A DNA stretch of 64,000 nt, from contig NZ_JAOVQN010000001.1 in assembly GCF_025673445.1 (NCBI RefSeq), positions 1 through 64,000 of the forward strand, in the 5' to 3' direction. Shown here piece by piece: positions 35,891 to 45,282 of the stretch (position 1 is the first letter of the stretch; each line of letters starts with the position of its first letter). The notes under the pieces were generated by a model, which saw only the letters and a list, made by a program, of their open reading frames with translations, was not told the origin of the DNA and searched no databases. The position numbers were made by a program, and so were the translations under genes. This DNA comes from Ruegeria_B marisflavi. Lineage in GTDB: Bacteria; Pseudomonadota; Alphaproteobacteria; Rhodobacterales; Rhodobacteraceae.

Positions 35891-36574
35891 TCACGCCTCG
35901 TTTTCGGACAGCACGCCAAGCATCTGTTCCATGCCTTGTTCGACGTCCTGCTCCATTGCGCGCGCAACGCCTTCGGCATCCCCGGCGCGCAGGGCATCCA
36001 GCATTTCCTTGTGCCGGTCGGGCAGGTTCTGGGTGCCGAATCGGCCGCATACAACCCGCAGCGACGGACCGAAGCGAAGCCACAGCCGATCCGCCATCTC
36101 GGTAAGAATCGGCGCATCCGCGATTGCGTAGAGTAAAGCGTGGAAATCGTAGTTGGACCTCAGATAGCCGCTGACATCACCGGTCTCGATGGCGAGGTCC
36201 AGGGCGATATCCAAATGGTCCAAAGCTTCGACCGCCGCCGGGGTCATCTTCTGTGCGGCGCGGCGTGCAAGCTCGGCCTCGATTGATTTCCTTACGAAAA
36301 TGACCTGGCGCAGATCCTCTTGCGTCAGCACCGGCACACTGATGCGGCGATTGCCCTGGAACATCAGCGCGCCCTCGGACATCAGGCGGCGGATCGCTTC
36401 GCGCACAGGGGTCATGCCAACACCGAGCGAATCAGTCAGTCCCTGGATGGTTACAGCCTGTCCCGGAGCCAGCTCTCCGAACAGAATCATGGCCCTCAAG
36501 GTCTGGTACACCTGTTCGTGAACAGGTTGTTTCGTGTCCGGTTGGACGGGTTTCGACGCCTGTTTTTTGATCAT
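35891..36574 (-). CDS. GntR-family regulator (FadR/FCD subfamily)
   Basis: This 227-residue regulator has an N-terminal GntR winged helix (HEQVYQTLRAMILFGELAPGQAVTIQGLTDSLGVGMTPVREAIRRL, residues 20-66) and a C-terminal helical FCD domain with the metal-binding His residues in SNYDFHALLYAIADAP and PDRHKEMLDALRAGD. It stands between the aminotransferase on the same strand and the divergent potF-like operon, so it probably controls both sides of the polyamine locus. The ATG at 36574 is chosen by alignment, as no strong ribosome site is seen. Confidence 0.9.
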   Translation of the reverse strand: MIKKQASKPVQPDTKQPVHEQVYQTLRAMILFGELAPGQAVTIQGLTDSLGVGMTPVREAIRRLMSEGALMFQGNRRISVPVLTQEDLRQVIFVRKSIEAELARRAAQKMTPAAVEALDHLDIALDLAIETGDVSGYLRSNYDFHALLYAIADAPILTEMADRLWLRFGPSLRVVCGRFGTQNLPDRHKEMLDALRAGDAEGVARAMEQDVEQGMEQMLGVLSENEA

Positions 36575-36578
36575 ATTC
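36566..36578. promoter_or_regulatory. GATCAAA-type motif at the GntR gene start
   Basis: On the minus strand GAATATGATCAAA covers the start codon of the regulator. It repeats the 13 bases in front of the aminotransferase gene. A bound repressor here would block its own translation start region or transcription. Confidence 0.3.
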
Positions 36579-36664
36579 AAAGGACTTGCCCCTATTTCGA
36601 CATCACGGCTTGTCAGGTGTTCTACTTGATGAAAACATAAACACTGTTGCCGTAGAAGGCAAAA

Positions 36665-36674
36665 CTTGATCAAA
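36665..36674. promoter_or_regulatory. Palindrome TTGATCAA before the potF-like gene
   Basis: TTGATCAA followed by A shares the TGATCAAA core with the two sites beside the GntR and aminotransferase genes. It lies 47-56 bases before the binding-protein start. Confidence 0.35.
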
Positions 36675-36720
36675 TCTAGGCAGGCGGGAAAATACCCTCC
36701 AGCTCGCAGGGAGACATTCA

Positions 36721-37806
36721 ATGACTTTTAAATCGCTGACACTCACGGCGGTGATGGCGCTGGCCACATCGGCGGCCTTCGCCGAAGAGGTGCGCGTCTA
36801 CAACTGGTCGGACTACATCGACGAAGAGTTGCTGACCAAGTTCGAAGAAGAAACCGGCATCAAGTTGATCTACGACGTGTTCGACAGCAACGAGGTTCTG
36901 GAGACCAAGATGCTGGCCGGCGGGTCCGGCTATGACGTTGTGGTGCCCACCGGGACTTTCCTTCAGCGTCAGATCCAGGCCGGCGCGTTCCAGAAACTGG
37001 ACATGTCGAAACTGCCGAACCACGCCAACATGTGGGACCTGATCGAATCGCGCACTGCGCAATACGACCCCGGCAACGAATATTCGATCAACTACATGTG
37101 GGGCACAACCGGTCTGGGTGTGAACGTCGGCAAGGTCAAGGAAGTGCTGGGCGAAGACGCGCCGATGAACAGCATGGATCTGGTGTTCAAGCCCGAGAAC
37201 ATGGAAAAGCTGGCCGCCTGTGGCGTGCATTTCCTGGATGCACCGACCGAGATCATCCCGGCAGCTCTCAAGTATCTGGGCGAGAACCCGGACAGCCACG
37301 AAGCCGACGTGATCGAAAAGGTAGAACCGCTGCTGATGGGCGTGCGGCCTTACATTCAGAAGTTCCACAGCTCGGAATACATCAACGCGCTGGCCAATGG
37401 CGATATCTGCGTCGCGGTCGGCTGGTCGGGTGACATTCTTCAGGCCCGTGATCGCGCCGCCGAAGCGGACAACGGTGTCGAGATCGAATACCACGCCTTC
37501 AAGCAAGGGTCGCTGATGTGGTTTGACCAGATGGCGATCCCTGTCGACGCGCCGAATCCCGACGCCGCGCACAAGTTCCTGAACTTTATCATGGACGCGC
37601 AGAACATGGCGGCGGCCTCGAACTATGTCTACTACGCCAACGGCAACAAGGCCTCGCAAGAGTTCCTGGTCGAGGATGTGATCGGCGATACCGCCATCTA
37701 TCCGGACGAGGAAACCATGCAGAACCTCTATACCACCTCGCCCTATCCGGCGAAGACGCAGCGGACCGTGACCCGCCTGTGGACCAAGATCAAGTCGGGC
37801 ACCTGA
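36721..37806 (+). CDS. potF: Putrescine-type substrate-binding protein, PotF/SpuD family
   Basis: This 361-residue periplasmic protein has a 21-residue signal peptide. It then follows PotF closely: EVRVYNWSDYIDEELLTKFEEETGIKLIYDVFDSNEVLETKMLAGGSGYDVVVPT, YMWGTTGLGVN, and VAVGWSGDILQARDRA. The Trp and Asp residues of these segments cage the amine in PotF. GGGAG precedes the ATG. It heads an operon with ATPase, two permeases and an oxidase. Putrescine is the likely ligand by family. Confidence 0.92.
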   Translation: MTFKSLTLTAVMALATSAAFAEEVRVYNWSDYIDEELLTKFEEETGIKLIYDVFDSNEVLETKMLAGGSGYDVVVPTGTFLQRQIQAGAFQKLDMSKLPNHANMWDLIESRTAQYDPGNEYSINYMWGTTGLGVNVGKVKEVLGEDAPMNSMDLVFKPENMEKLAACGVHFLDAPTEIIPAALKYLGENPDSHEADVIEKVEPLLMGVRPYIQKFHSSEYINALANGDICVAVGWSGDILQARDRAAEADNGVEIEYHAFKQGSLMWFDQMAIPVDAPNPDAAHKFLNFIMDAQNMAAASNYVYYANGNKASQEFLVEDVIGDTAIYPDEETMQNLYTTSPYPAKTQRTVTRLWTKIKSGT

Positions 37807-37822
37807 TCGCCGACATCAATTG

Positions 37823-37848
37823 CGGGGCGGGCCGAGTGGCCTGCCCCG
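37823..37848 (+). other. Intercistronic hairpin behind potF
   Basis: GGGGCGGGCC and GGCCTGCCCC pair, with one G-U, around GAGT, 17 bases after the potF stop. No strong T run follows. It probably stabilises the binding-protein message and lets part of the transcription continue to potG. Confidence 0.5.
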
Positions 37849-37889
37849 TTGCGTCTACCCCACTTTAACGAGACAGACGGGGGCTTACC

Positions 37890-39017
37890 TTGCAATCTTC
37901 GAAATTTGCGCCTTGGGACGATCCTGACGCGAAACCGTTGATCCGTTTCAAGAACGTGACCAAGCGGTTTGGTGAATTCACTGCAATCGACAACCTGACA
38001 CTGGATATTTATGAGCGTGAGTTCTTTGCTCTGCTCGGTCCCTCGGGTTGTGGCAAGACGACCATGATGCGCATGCTGGCCGGGTTCGAAAGCCCGACCG
38101 AAGGCGTGATCGAACTGGCCGGGCAGGATATCGCCCCGGTGCCGCCGAACAAGCGGGCGGTGAACATGATGTTCCAGTCCTACGCCCTGTTCCCGCATCT
38201 GTCGGTCTGGGATAACATCGCCTTTGGCCTGCGCCGTGACCGCATGCCCAAGCGGGATGTCGAAGATCGCGTCGAAGAGATGCTGCGGTTGGTCCGGCTG
38301 GAGAAATTCGCAAAGCGCAAGCCGCACCAAATCTCGGGCGGGCAGCGGCAGCGGGTTGCACTGGCACGGTCGCTGGCCAAGGCGCCAAAGCTGTTGCTGC
38401 TGGACGAACCGCTGGGGGCGCTGGACAAGAAGCTGCGTCAGGATACGCAGTTTGAACTGATGGACATCCAGGAAAAGACCGGCACCACCTTTGTCATCGT
38501 GACCCACGACCAGGAAGAGGCGATGACCGTCGCCAGCCGGGTGGCGGTGATGGATCAGGGGCAGTTGATGCAGGTGTCGACCCCGGACCGCATCTATGAA
38601 ACGCCCAATTCTGTCTATGTTGCCGATTTCATCGGCGACGTGAACATCATCCAGGGTCGTGCCACGCCCGAAGGCGAAGAGACCTATCGGATTGACTGGG
38701 CCGAGGGGGTGCAACCCCTGACGGCCAAATCGTCGAACGAGTTCGCGGCCGGTCAGACCTGTCATCTGGCCATTCGACCCGAAAAGGTGGCGATCACGGC
38801 CGAACGCCCCGAGGATGCCGCCAATGCGGTGCAGGGCCGGGTGCATGACATTGCCTATCTGGGCAACCTGTCGACCTATTACGTGGAACTGCCCAACGGT
38901 ACGATCATCAAGGCGCAGACCTCGAACACGCGCCGGATCTCGCGCCGGACCTTTACATGGGAAGACACTGTCTGGCTGTCCTGGACGGCCACGGCGGGCG
39001 TTCTGCTGGCCAACTGA
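37890..39017 (+). CDS. potG: Polyamine ABC transporter ATP-binding protein, PotG type
   Basis: This 375-residue ATPase has Walker A GPSGCGKTT near residue 50, the signature ISGGQRQR, Walker B LLLLDEPLGALD and a TOBE domain (CHLAIRPEKVAI). The only well-placed start is TTG at 37890 behind GGGGG, because no ATG occurs before the conserved strand IRFKNVTKRFG. It overlaps potH by TGATG. Together with potF, potH and potI it forms a complete importer. Confidence 0.94.
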   Translation: MQSSKFAPWDDPDAKPLIRFKNVTKRFGEFTAIDNLTLDIYEREFFALLGPSGCGKTTMMRMLAGFESPTEGVIELAGQDIAPVPPNKRAVNMMFQSYALFPHLSVWDNIAFGLRRDRMPKRDVEDRVEEMLRLVRLEKFAKRKPHQISGGQRQRVALARSLAKAPKLLLLDEPLGALDKKLRQDTQFELMDIQEKTGTTFVIVTHDQEEAMTVASRVAVMDQGQLMQVSTPDRIYETPNSVYVADFIGDVNIIQGRATPEGEETYRIDWAEGVQPLTAKSSNEFAAGQTCHLAIRPEKVAITAERPEDAANAVQGRVHDIAYLGNLSTYYVELPNGTIIKAQTSNTRRISRRTFTWEDTVWLSWTATAGVLLAN

Positions 39018-39898
39018 TGCGCAGATTTCTTCTGATCGCCATTCCCTATGCCTGGCTTACGGTGCTGTTCCTGGTGCCGTTCGCCATCGTGTTCAAAATC
39101 TCGCTGTCGGACTATGCCGTCTCGATCCCGCCCTATGTGCCCCAGTTCGACTGGGCCGAGGGGATCATGGCGTTCATCCGCGAACTGGATTTCGAGAACT
39201 TCGTCTTTCTGACCGAGGACGACCTGTATTGGAAAGCCTATCTGAGCAGTCTCAAGATCGCCATCTCGGCGACCTTTCTAACGCTCTGCGTGGGTTACCC
39301 AATCGCCTATGGCATGGCCCGCGCGCCCGAGGAATGGCGCCCGACGCTGATGATGCTGGTCATCCTGCCGTTCTGGACCTCTTTCCTGATCCGGGTCTAT
39401 GCCTGGATGGGGATCCTGTCGAACGAGGGATATCTGAACCAGGTCCTGCTGTGGACCGGGATCATCAACGAGCCGCTGACCATCCTGAATACAAATACCG
39501 CAGTCTATATCGGTATCGTTTACACCTATCTGCCCTTCATGATCCTGCCTGTTTACTCGGCCCTCGACCGTCTTGACGGATCATTGATCGAGGCGGCCGA
39601 GGATCTGGGCTGTTCACGGGCAAAGGCATTCTGGCTGGTGACCATTCCGCTGTCGCGGCCCGGCATCATCGCGGGCTGTTTCCTGGTCTTCATCCCGACA
39701 TTGGGTGAATTCGTCATCCCGTCGCTGCTGGGTGGATCGGGCACGCTGATGATCGGCAAGGTGTTGTGGGAAGAGTTCTTCTCCAACCGCGACTGGCCGG
39801 TAGCCTCGGCTGTGGCAGTCATCCTGCTGCTGATCCTGGTGATCCCGATCGTGCTGTTCCAGCGCAACCAACAGAAACAGGCGGAGGCGGAGCAATGA
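39017..39898 (+). CDS. potH: Putrescine ABC transporter permease PotH
   Basis: This 293-residue permease has six helices and the EAA loop EAAEDLGCSRAKAFWLVTIPLSRPGIIAG. Its ATG overlaps the potG stop (TGATG) and its stop overlaps the potI ATG (ATGA), so the four transporter genes are translationally coupled. The N-terminus MRRFLLIAIPYAWLTVLFLVPF begins in the first helix, as in PotH. It forms the channel with PotI. Confidence 0.94.
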   Translation: MRRFLLIAIPYAWLTVLFLVPFAIVFKISLSDYAVSIPPYVPQFDWAEGIMAFIRELDFENFVFLTEDDLYWKAYLSSLKIAISATFLTLCVGYPIAYGMARAPEEWRPTLMMLVILPFWTSFLIRVYAWMGILSNEGYLNQVLLWTGIINEPLTILNTNTAVYIGIVYTYLPFMILPVYSALDRLDGSLIEAAEDLGCSRAKAFWLVTIPLSRPGIIAGCFLVFIPTLGEFVIPSLLGGSGTLMIGKVLWEEFFSNRDWPVASAVAVILLLILVIPIVLFQRNQQKQAEAEQ

Positions 39899-40713
39899 AC
39901 AGGCTGAGCTGGTTCAATACCGTATCCCTGACCCTGGGATTCGCCTTTCTCTACATCCCGATGGTCATCCTGATCGTCTACAGCTTCAACGAAAGCAAGC
40001 TGGTGACGGTCTGGGCCGGGTTCTCGACCAAGTGGTATGGCGAGTTGCTGGGCAACGACGCCTTCCTGAGCGCGGCCTGGGTGACCGTGAAGGTCGCGGT
40101 GCTGTCTTCGACTTTCGCCACCGTCCTGGGCACCATGGGCGCCTATGTGCTGGTGCGCGGCGGGCGCTTCATGGGTCGGACCCTGTTTTCCGGCATGATC
40201 TATGCGCCGCTCGTCATGCCCGAGGTGATCACCGGCCTGTCGCTCTTGCTGCTGTTCATCGGCATCGGGATCGAACGCGGTGTGATGACCATCGTTCTGG
40301 CTCATACGACCTTTTCGATGTGCTACGTGTCGGTGGTGGTGTCATCGCGACTGGTGACATTCGACCGCTCGCTGGAAGAGGCCGCGCTGGACCTCGGCTG
40401 TTCGCCGGCAGAGGCGTTCCGTCTGGTGACCCTGCCCATCATCGCGCCTGCGGTGATCTCGGGCTGGCTGTTGGCCTTTACCCTGTCGCTTGACGATCTG
40501 GTCATCGCCTCGTTCACCTCGGGCCCGTCGGCAACCACCCTGCCGATCAAGATCTTCTCGGCCGTGCGTCTGGGCGTCAGTCCGGAAATCAACGCGCTGA
40601 GTACGATCATGATCGGAATCGTCACGGTTGGGGTCATATCTGCCTCGCTGATCTCGAAACAGGCACTGGTTCGCCAGAAACGGGACGAGCAGGCGGCAGC
40701 ACGCGCGCAATGA
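39895..40713 (+). CDS. potI: Putrescine ABC transporter permease PotI
   Basis: This 272-residue permease has six helices and the EAA loop EAALDLGCSPAEAFRLVTLPIIAPAVISG. Family blocks YIPMVILIVYSFNESKLVTVWAGFSTKWY and LDDLVIASFTSGPSATTLPIKIFSAVRLGV match PotI. Start and stop overlap its neighbours by ATGA on both sides. It completes the potFGHI importer. Confidence 0.94.
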   Translation: MNRLSWFNTVSLTLGFAFLYIPMVILIVYSFNESKLVTVWAGFSTKWYGELLGNDAFLSAAWVTVKVAVLSSTFATVLGTMGAYVLVRGGRFMGRTLFSGMIYAPLVMPEVITGLSLLLLFIGIGIERGVMTIVLAHTTFSMCYVSVVVSSRLVTFDRSLEEAALDLGCSPAEAFRLVTLPIIAPAVISGWLLAFTLSLDDLVIASFTSGPSATTLPIKIFSAVRLGVSPEINALSTIMIGIVTVGVISASLISKQALVRQKRDEQAAARAQ

Positions 40714-42017
40714 AGCGGATATTCTCTGACTTCGCCTATGGCGCCGGGCCGCGCCAGGCTTGCTGGTGGGACGAGACCATCGACGCGCCGGACTGGCCGG
40801 TCGCCTCTGGCGACATCCGGACGGATGTCGCCATTGTCGGCGGCGGATTCACGGGCATGTCGGCCGCCCTGCATCTGTCCGAATGCGGCGTGGCGGTGAC
40901 CCTGCTGGAAGCAGAGGCGCCCGGTTGGGGCGCCTCGGGGCGCAATGGCGGGTTCTGCTGCCTGGGTGGCACCAAGCTGAGCGATGCGCAAAAGCGCAGA
41001 CGTTTTGGCGACGATGGCGCCCGGGCGTTCGACCAGGCCGAGGTGGACGCGGTCGACCTGGTCGCGGAGCTGATCGCGCGCCACGGGATCAATGCCGATA
41101 CGCATTCCAAAGGGGAAACGCGGCTGGCGCATTCCGCGCGCGCCATGGAGTCCCTTCGGCGCGAGGCGGACGCGGGTCATGGCAGGCTGCACGAGAAACA
41201 TGATCTGGAGGCTGATGGGCTGAACGGTCAGTTCTTCGGTGGGCTAACCAGCGATGTCGGATTTGCGCTGAACCCGCGCATGTATCTGTTCGGGATGGCT
41301 TCTGCGGCGGCCGCGCGGGGTGTACGCCAGTTCCGCAACAGCCCCGTGACCCGGATAGAGCCGGGTAGACGGGGTCATGTTCTGCATACGCCTGCGGCCC
41401 GGATCGAGGCAGAAACCGTGCTGATCTGCACCAATGGCTATTCCAGCGAGGACATGCCGCCCTGGCTGGCGGGCCGCTATATGCCCGCGCAATCCAGTGT
41501 GATGGTAACCCGTCCGATGACCGATGCGGAGCTGCGGGCACAGGGCTGGACGTCGGATCAGATGGCCTATGACACCCGCAACCTCTTGCACTACTTCCGA
41601 CTGATGCCGGATCGGAGGTTTCTGTTCGGGATGCGGGGTGGCTTGTTTTCCTCGCCCAGAGTCGAAGCGGCGATCCACGCCCGGATGCGTCGTCATTTCG
41701 ATGCAATGTTCCCGGCCTGGGCGGGGGTCGAGGCGACAAACCTGTGGTCCGGCATGGTGTGCCTTGCGCGGGATCTGATGCCTTATGTCGGGCCAGTTCC
41801 CGGGTCGCCGGGCATGTTCGCGGGGCTTGCCTATCACGGCAACGGGGTTGCGATGGGCACCTATTCGGGCCGCGCCTTGGCGCGGTTGGCGCTGGGCGAA
41901 CCGGCGGATCTGCCGCTGGCCATGCAGGGTCCGCTCAGGCGGTTTCCCCTTGGTCGCTTCCGTCGCGCGGTAATGCCGCCGGCCTACCTGGCCTTTGGAC
42001 TGGCCGACCACCTTTGA
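40710..42017 (+). CDS. FAD-dependent oxidoreductase, PuuB/OrdL type
   Basis: This 435-residue flavoprotein has the dinucleotide motif VAIVGGGFTGMSAALHL near residue 40 and GWGASGRNGGFCCLGG, then a DAO-like fold ending in GLAYHGNGVAMGTYSGRALARLALG. It resembles gamma-glutamylputrescine oxidase (PuuB) and related amine oxidases. Translationally coupled to potI, it probably oxidises the imported amine or its gamma-glutamyl form. No puuA-type ligase, puuC or puuD gene is in the window, so a direct amine substrate is also possible. Confidence 0.85.
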   Translation: MKRIFSDFAYGAGPRQACWWDETIDAPDWPVASGDIRTDVAIVGGGFTGMSAALHLSECGVAVTLLEAEAPGWGASGRNGGFCCLGGTKLSDAQKRRRFGDDGARAFDQAEVDAVDLVAELIARHGINADTHSKGETRLAHSARAMESLRREADAGHGRLHEKHDLEADGLNGQFFGGLTSDVGFALNPRMYLFGMASAAAARGVRQFRNSPVTRIEPGRRGHVLHTPAARIEAETVLICTNGYSSEDMPPWLAGRYMPAQSSVMVTRPMTDAELRAQGWTSDQMAYDTRNLLHYFRLMPDRRFLFGMRGGLFSSPRVEAAIHARMRRHFDAMFPAWAGVEATNLWSGMVCLARDLMPYVGPVPGSPGMFAGLAYHGNGVAMGTYSGRALARLALGEPADLPLAMQGPLRRFPLGRFRRAVMPPAYLAFGLADHL

Positions 42018-42024
42018 GCCTTGC

Positions 42025-42846
42025 TTATTCGGTCAGCGCGGCGACCTCCAACCGGTAGGCGGGCGCATAATCAGGCGCGCCATTCTGCGCCCGCCACAGG
42101 CAATAAGCCGCCATGCGCCAGTGGAAAAAGGGTTTCAGCGCCTGATACCGACCGGTGACCTCCGGTTCCGCGTAGGCGGCAAGGAAGGAGCGTTCTTCGG
42201 CGATGGTCAAAGCCTTGCCGCGATAGACATGCTGCATGGCGGGGGACAGGAAGATTGCGATATCCTCGGCCGGATCGCCGATCGCCGGACATTGCCAGTC
42301 GATCAGCACCACCCCGTCTGCATCCATCAGCAAATTGCCCGGCACCGGATCGCCATGGATCAAAGATGTGCGTCCGGGAGCAATCATGCCTCCGGTCGGG
42401 CGCAATCTTTGCAGCTCAACGCACGCCTCGGCGGCGCACAAAGCCAGTATGTCTTCGGCATGGTCAAGCAGTTCGCAACTGCCGTTGCGGCCGCTGGGCA
42501 GGTCTATACCCGGCTCAAGGCTGTGCAGCCTGGCCAATGCTTCTGCCGCGCGGCGCGTATTGTCTTGCCAGGGCGCGCCCGGCGCATGATCGTAAAGCGC
42601 CCAGGCCTGGTCAGCATATTTCCCGGTTGCGCGCAATCGCGGCGCAAGGCCGGTATCGGCCAGCCGTTCAAGGCAAGCCCTTTCGGACATGGGATCGTTC
42701 CGGAACAGGGGATTGTGGAAATCCGTCCTGTAGAGTTTCAACACCAGATCTCCGGCATGACCATGCAGACGCCAGACCCGGTTGGTGCGGCCACCGTACA
42801 GAATCTCGAACCGGTCGCCGACGCTGGACAGGCCGCGCGCGCGCAA
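42025..42846 (-). CDS. Aminoglycoside/choline-kinase-like phosphotransferase
   Basis: This 273-residue protein has the kinase-like fold of APH and choline kinases: the nucleotide loop GGRTNRVWRL with LVLKLYR behind it, the catalytic loop LIHGDPVPGNLLMD, and the metal-binding Asp in VLIDWQCPAIGDPAEDIAIF. The substrate could be choline, thiamine or an amino alcohol. The start is unsure: TTG at 42846 gives this length, but the frame is open back to an upstream TGA with a CTG at about 42903. It is convergent with the oxidase gene. Confidence 0.78.
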   Translation of the reverse strand: MRARGLSSVGDRFEILYGGRTNRVWRLHGHAGDLVLKLYRTDFHNPLFRNDPMSERACLERLADTGLAPRLRATGKYADQAWALYDHAPGAPWQDNTRRAAEALARLHSLEPGIDLPSGRNGSCELLDHAEDILALCAAEACVELQRLRPTGGMIAPGRTSLIHGDPVPGNLLMDADGVVLIDWQCPAIGDPAEDIAIFLSPAMQHVYRGKALTIAEERSFLAAYAEPEVTGRYQALKPFFHWRMAAYCLWRAQNGAPDYAPAYRLEVAALTE

Positions 42847-42950
42847 GTCCGCGACAAGGTCTGCTGGCGGTTTTTGGTCTTTCTGGTGCAGGGTGGGCCT
42901 CGGTCATTTGGTCGGGCCGGATTGCCCTGGGCGACGGTACCGCGCCCATC

Positions 42951-43619
42951 TTACCCATTGGCACGCACCGCCGTCACCGTCGAGGCCAAGATTGCCTGAC
43001 CGCCATCAAGGATCAAGATCACTTCGCCATCTTCGATCTGTGCTTCGGTCACAGGGTGATAAACGGCGCTTGCTTCTTCCAGCAACAGCTCATCGCCCTG
43101 ATAGCTTTGGATCGAAAAGCTGTACAAACCTTCGGGCCGGGCTGCGCCACTGTCCTCCTGGCCGGTCCAATCGACAGGCTCGGCCGAGACCGGAACCTGG
43201 AACCGGTCGACAACCTCGCCGTCATCGTTACGCACGACGATGAAAGCCTTGTCTGCCGCCGCCAGTGGCGCGGGTGAAACCGTTACCGGCTGACCCGAGA
43301 AATGCGCCGGGGCAATGGCGCGCGCTTCTTTGCCAATCCAGCTGGACAGACGGGCCATGTCCGTTGCGCCTAACTGCTGAACCAGCGCAATAAGAGTGTC
43401 GTTGGTCTTTGTTTGCTGCTCGACCATCGAGAATTGGGCAAGTTGTGACGCGTATTCAGAGGAATCCAACGGCTCCAGCGGGTCTTGGTACCGAGCCTGT
43501 GTCGTCAACATGCGGATGAACGTGTCGAAATCCGAAACGCCGGTTTTGTTGGTTTCGGGTTGTCCCGAACGCTGTGTTTGCGTGGTGCTCTGGGTTGCTG
43601 AATGTATCGGTGCGGTCAT
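42951..43619 (-). CDS. flgD: Flagellar hook-assembly (capping) protein FlgD
   Basis: FlgD sits at the tip of the growing hook and lets hook subunits assemble. The 222-residue protein has the conserved N-terminal export and cap segment FIRMLTTQARYQDPLEPLDSSEYASQLAQFSMVEQQTKTN, then a beta-rich part with GLYSFSIQSYQGDE. The ATG at 43619 is preferred to a TTG six bases earlier because AAGG is better spaced. It follows fliK directly on the minus strand. The flagellin-side genes are divergent. Confidence 0.93.
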   Translation of the reverse strand: MTAPIHSATQSTTQTQRSGQPETNKTGVSDFDTFIRMLTTQARYQDPLEPLDSSEYASQLAQFSMVEQQTKTNDTLIALVQQLGATDMARLSSWIGKEARAIAPAHFSGQPVTVSPAPLAAADKAFIVVRNDDGEVVDRFQVPVSAEPVDWTGQEDSGAARPEGLYSFSIQSYQGDELLLEEASAVYHPVTEAQIEDGEVILILDGGQAILASTVTAVRANG

Positions 43620-43621
43620 TG

Positions 43622-45175
43622 TCAAAGCCTTATATCCAAACCGTTTGCCGCAATGCGTGGGCGGGTGGGTTCCTGAACTCCAGATCGGGTTTCAAAGGTT
43701 TCCGGGGCAGTGTGGCGTTGTCCCTCGGTTCGGCCCCGGTCAGTGCCATTTCCATTCTGCGACCCGCCAAAACTAAAAGTCACGTCGCCGTACCCCATGG
43801 CTCGAAACTCGGCGGACAACTGCTCAATATGGCGTTTCAAAAGATCCAGGGTTTCGGGTCGATCGGCGACTATTGCCATCGTCAAACTGCCGTCGCGTAT
43901 CTTAAGTGACATCTGGACCGAGCCGAGTTCTTCGGGATCCAGCCTGATGTCAACCGTTCCGGCCTCGGTTGAGGCGGCAATGGCGCTCGCCATCTGGTTG
44001 GCAATTTGTCGCGCAGTTTCAGTCGTGGTCGTCGTTGGGGTTACGGATGTTGTTGTCGTATAGGCGGAGTACAGGGTTTCCCTGCCGCCGAAGGTAAAAT
44101 CTGCGCCATAGTAGACCTTCCCTTCCAGCCAGCCGTCTTCCGTTGCGGGCGCCAAGGCGTTTCTGGCTTCGCCTGTTGACCACACCCCGAAGGAGGGAGT
44201 GCCCGTTCTGGATAGAGACAAGGCTGCAGGGGCCATTAGGATTGGATCAGTGCCTTGGCCAGGTGCGGCCGGTTGGGTCACAGTGGCTTTGGCTCTGCTG
44301 CCATGTGGCGCCGACTGGAGAGGCATAGGCGCGGAAAGCAGATGACCTGAAGCAGGCCATGGATGACTTTCACGGGCATTGATCAAATGGACAGTCGATT
44401 TTGGCGAGCCGTTTTCTGCATGACTTGATTCGTCTGGCAAGGAATGTTCGGGTCTGGCTCGGCGTGGATCACCGGGAACAGTAGCAGTCTCGATATCCGG
44501 GGGCATCCGCGACACGATGGAAAAAGCCGAGGTTTCCCGTGAGCCGCCTGAATGTTGCCTAGGTACGGAAGCGGTTGCACTGGCAGTACCACCTGCGCGT
44601 CCCGCCCTAACTTCCGTCTGCAAGGCGCCGGACGCTTCGGAAACCAAGCCTTGCTCGGTGAACAGACCCTGTTGCGCTTGGCTGCTGGGTGATGATCCTG
44701 ATAATGTCGCCCGGAAGTGGAAGGACTTTCCTTGCGTGGCTGTCGTTGATGGATTGTGGCCAGTGACAAGCGGGTTCTCAGATCGCCCTGCCTGGTCACC
44801 AATGGCTGAGCCCCCCGTAATCTGATGAGATGTCAGGCCGACCTGAGCTTGTTCAACTGTCGGTTTGCGAACATTCGGTTCCCCGGGCGACAGTTCGGGA
44901 TGATCTCCGACTGGCGATTCGGCTGGGGCATGGTCCGGTTCACGCCCGTCGTCGTATTCCTTCTCCGGCTCTGCATCGGCCAACGATTGGAGGGTGTTTC
45001 CTTCATCTCCGGTATTCTTGTCTTGTCTGGTTGGGATTGCGCCTTGCAATGAGTACATCCCCAAAAAATCTTCGGTCCGAGCCTTGGTTTCGGAGCGGGC
45101 CGGACCCACGCTCTTACCGGTTGTCTGGCCGACACCGGAAGACGAAGAAAGCTGGGAAAAAATCGAAAATGCCAT
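43622..45175 (-). CDS. fliK: Flagellar hook-length control protein FliK
   Basis: FliK measures hook length and switches the export gate from hook to filament proteins. The 517-residue protein has a long, variable, Ser/Gly/Pro-rich N-terminal ruler region. The conserved C-terminal switch domain starts near residue 405 (GTVDIRLDPEELGSVQMSL, then KRHIEQLSAEFRAMGYGDVTFSFGG). Its sequence outside the last 120 residues is poorly conserved, as is normal. It is divergent from the FlgJ-like gene and followed at once by flgD. Confidence 0.9.
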   Translation of the reverse strand: MAFSIFSQLSSSSGVGQTTGKSVGPARSETKARTEDFLGMYSLQGAIPTRQDKNTGDEGNTLQSLADAEPEKEYDDGREPDHAPAESPVGDHPELSPGEPNVRKPTVEQAQVGLTSHQITGGSAIGDQAGRSENPLVTGHNPSTTATQGKSFHFRATLSGSSPSSQAQQGLFTEQGLVSEASGALQTEVRAGRAGGTASATASVPRQHSGGSRETSAFSIVSRMPPDIETATVPGDPRRARPEHSLPDESSHAENGSPKSTVHLINARESHPWPASGHLLSAPMPLQSAPHGSRAKATVTQPAAPGQGTDPILMAPAALSLSRTGTPSFGVWSTGEARNALAPATEDGWLEGKVYYGADFTFGGRETLYSAYTTTTSVTPTTTTTETARQIANQMASAIAASTEAGTVDIRLDPEELGSVQMSLKIRDGSLTMAIVADRPETLDLLKRHIEQLSAEFRAMGYGDVTFSFGGSQNGNGTDRGRTEGQRHTAPETFETRSGVQEPTRPRIAANGLDIRL

Positions 45176-45282
45176 GCGAAACCCGTTTGCTGCTTTGTGG
45201 ATCTTTGCGGCATTTCGGTTACGTTTTTTTTAACTGCTTTTCGGTCTGATCGGGAAAGTTCGAAACAATTTCGAGGTTCCCC

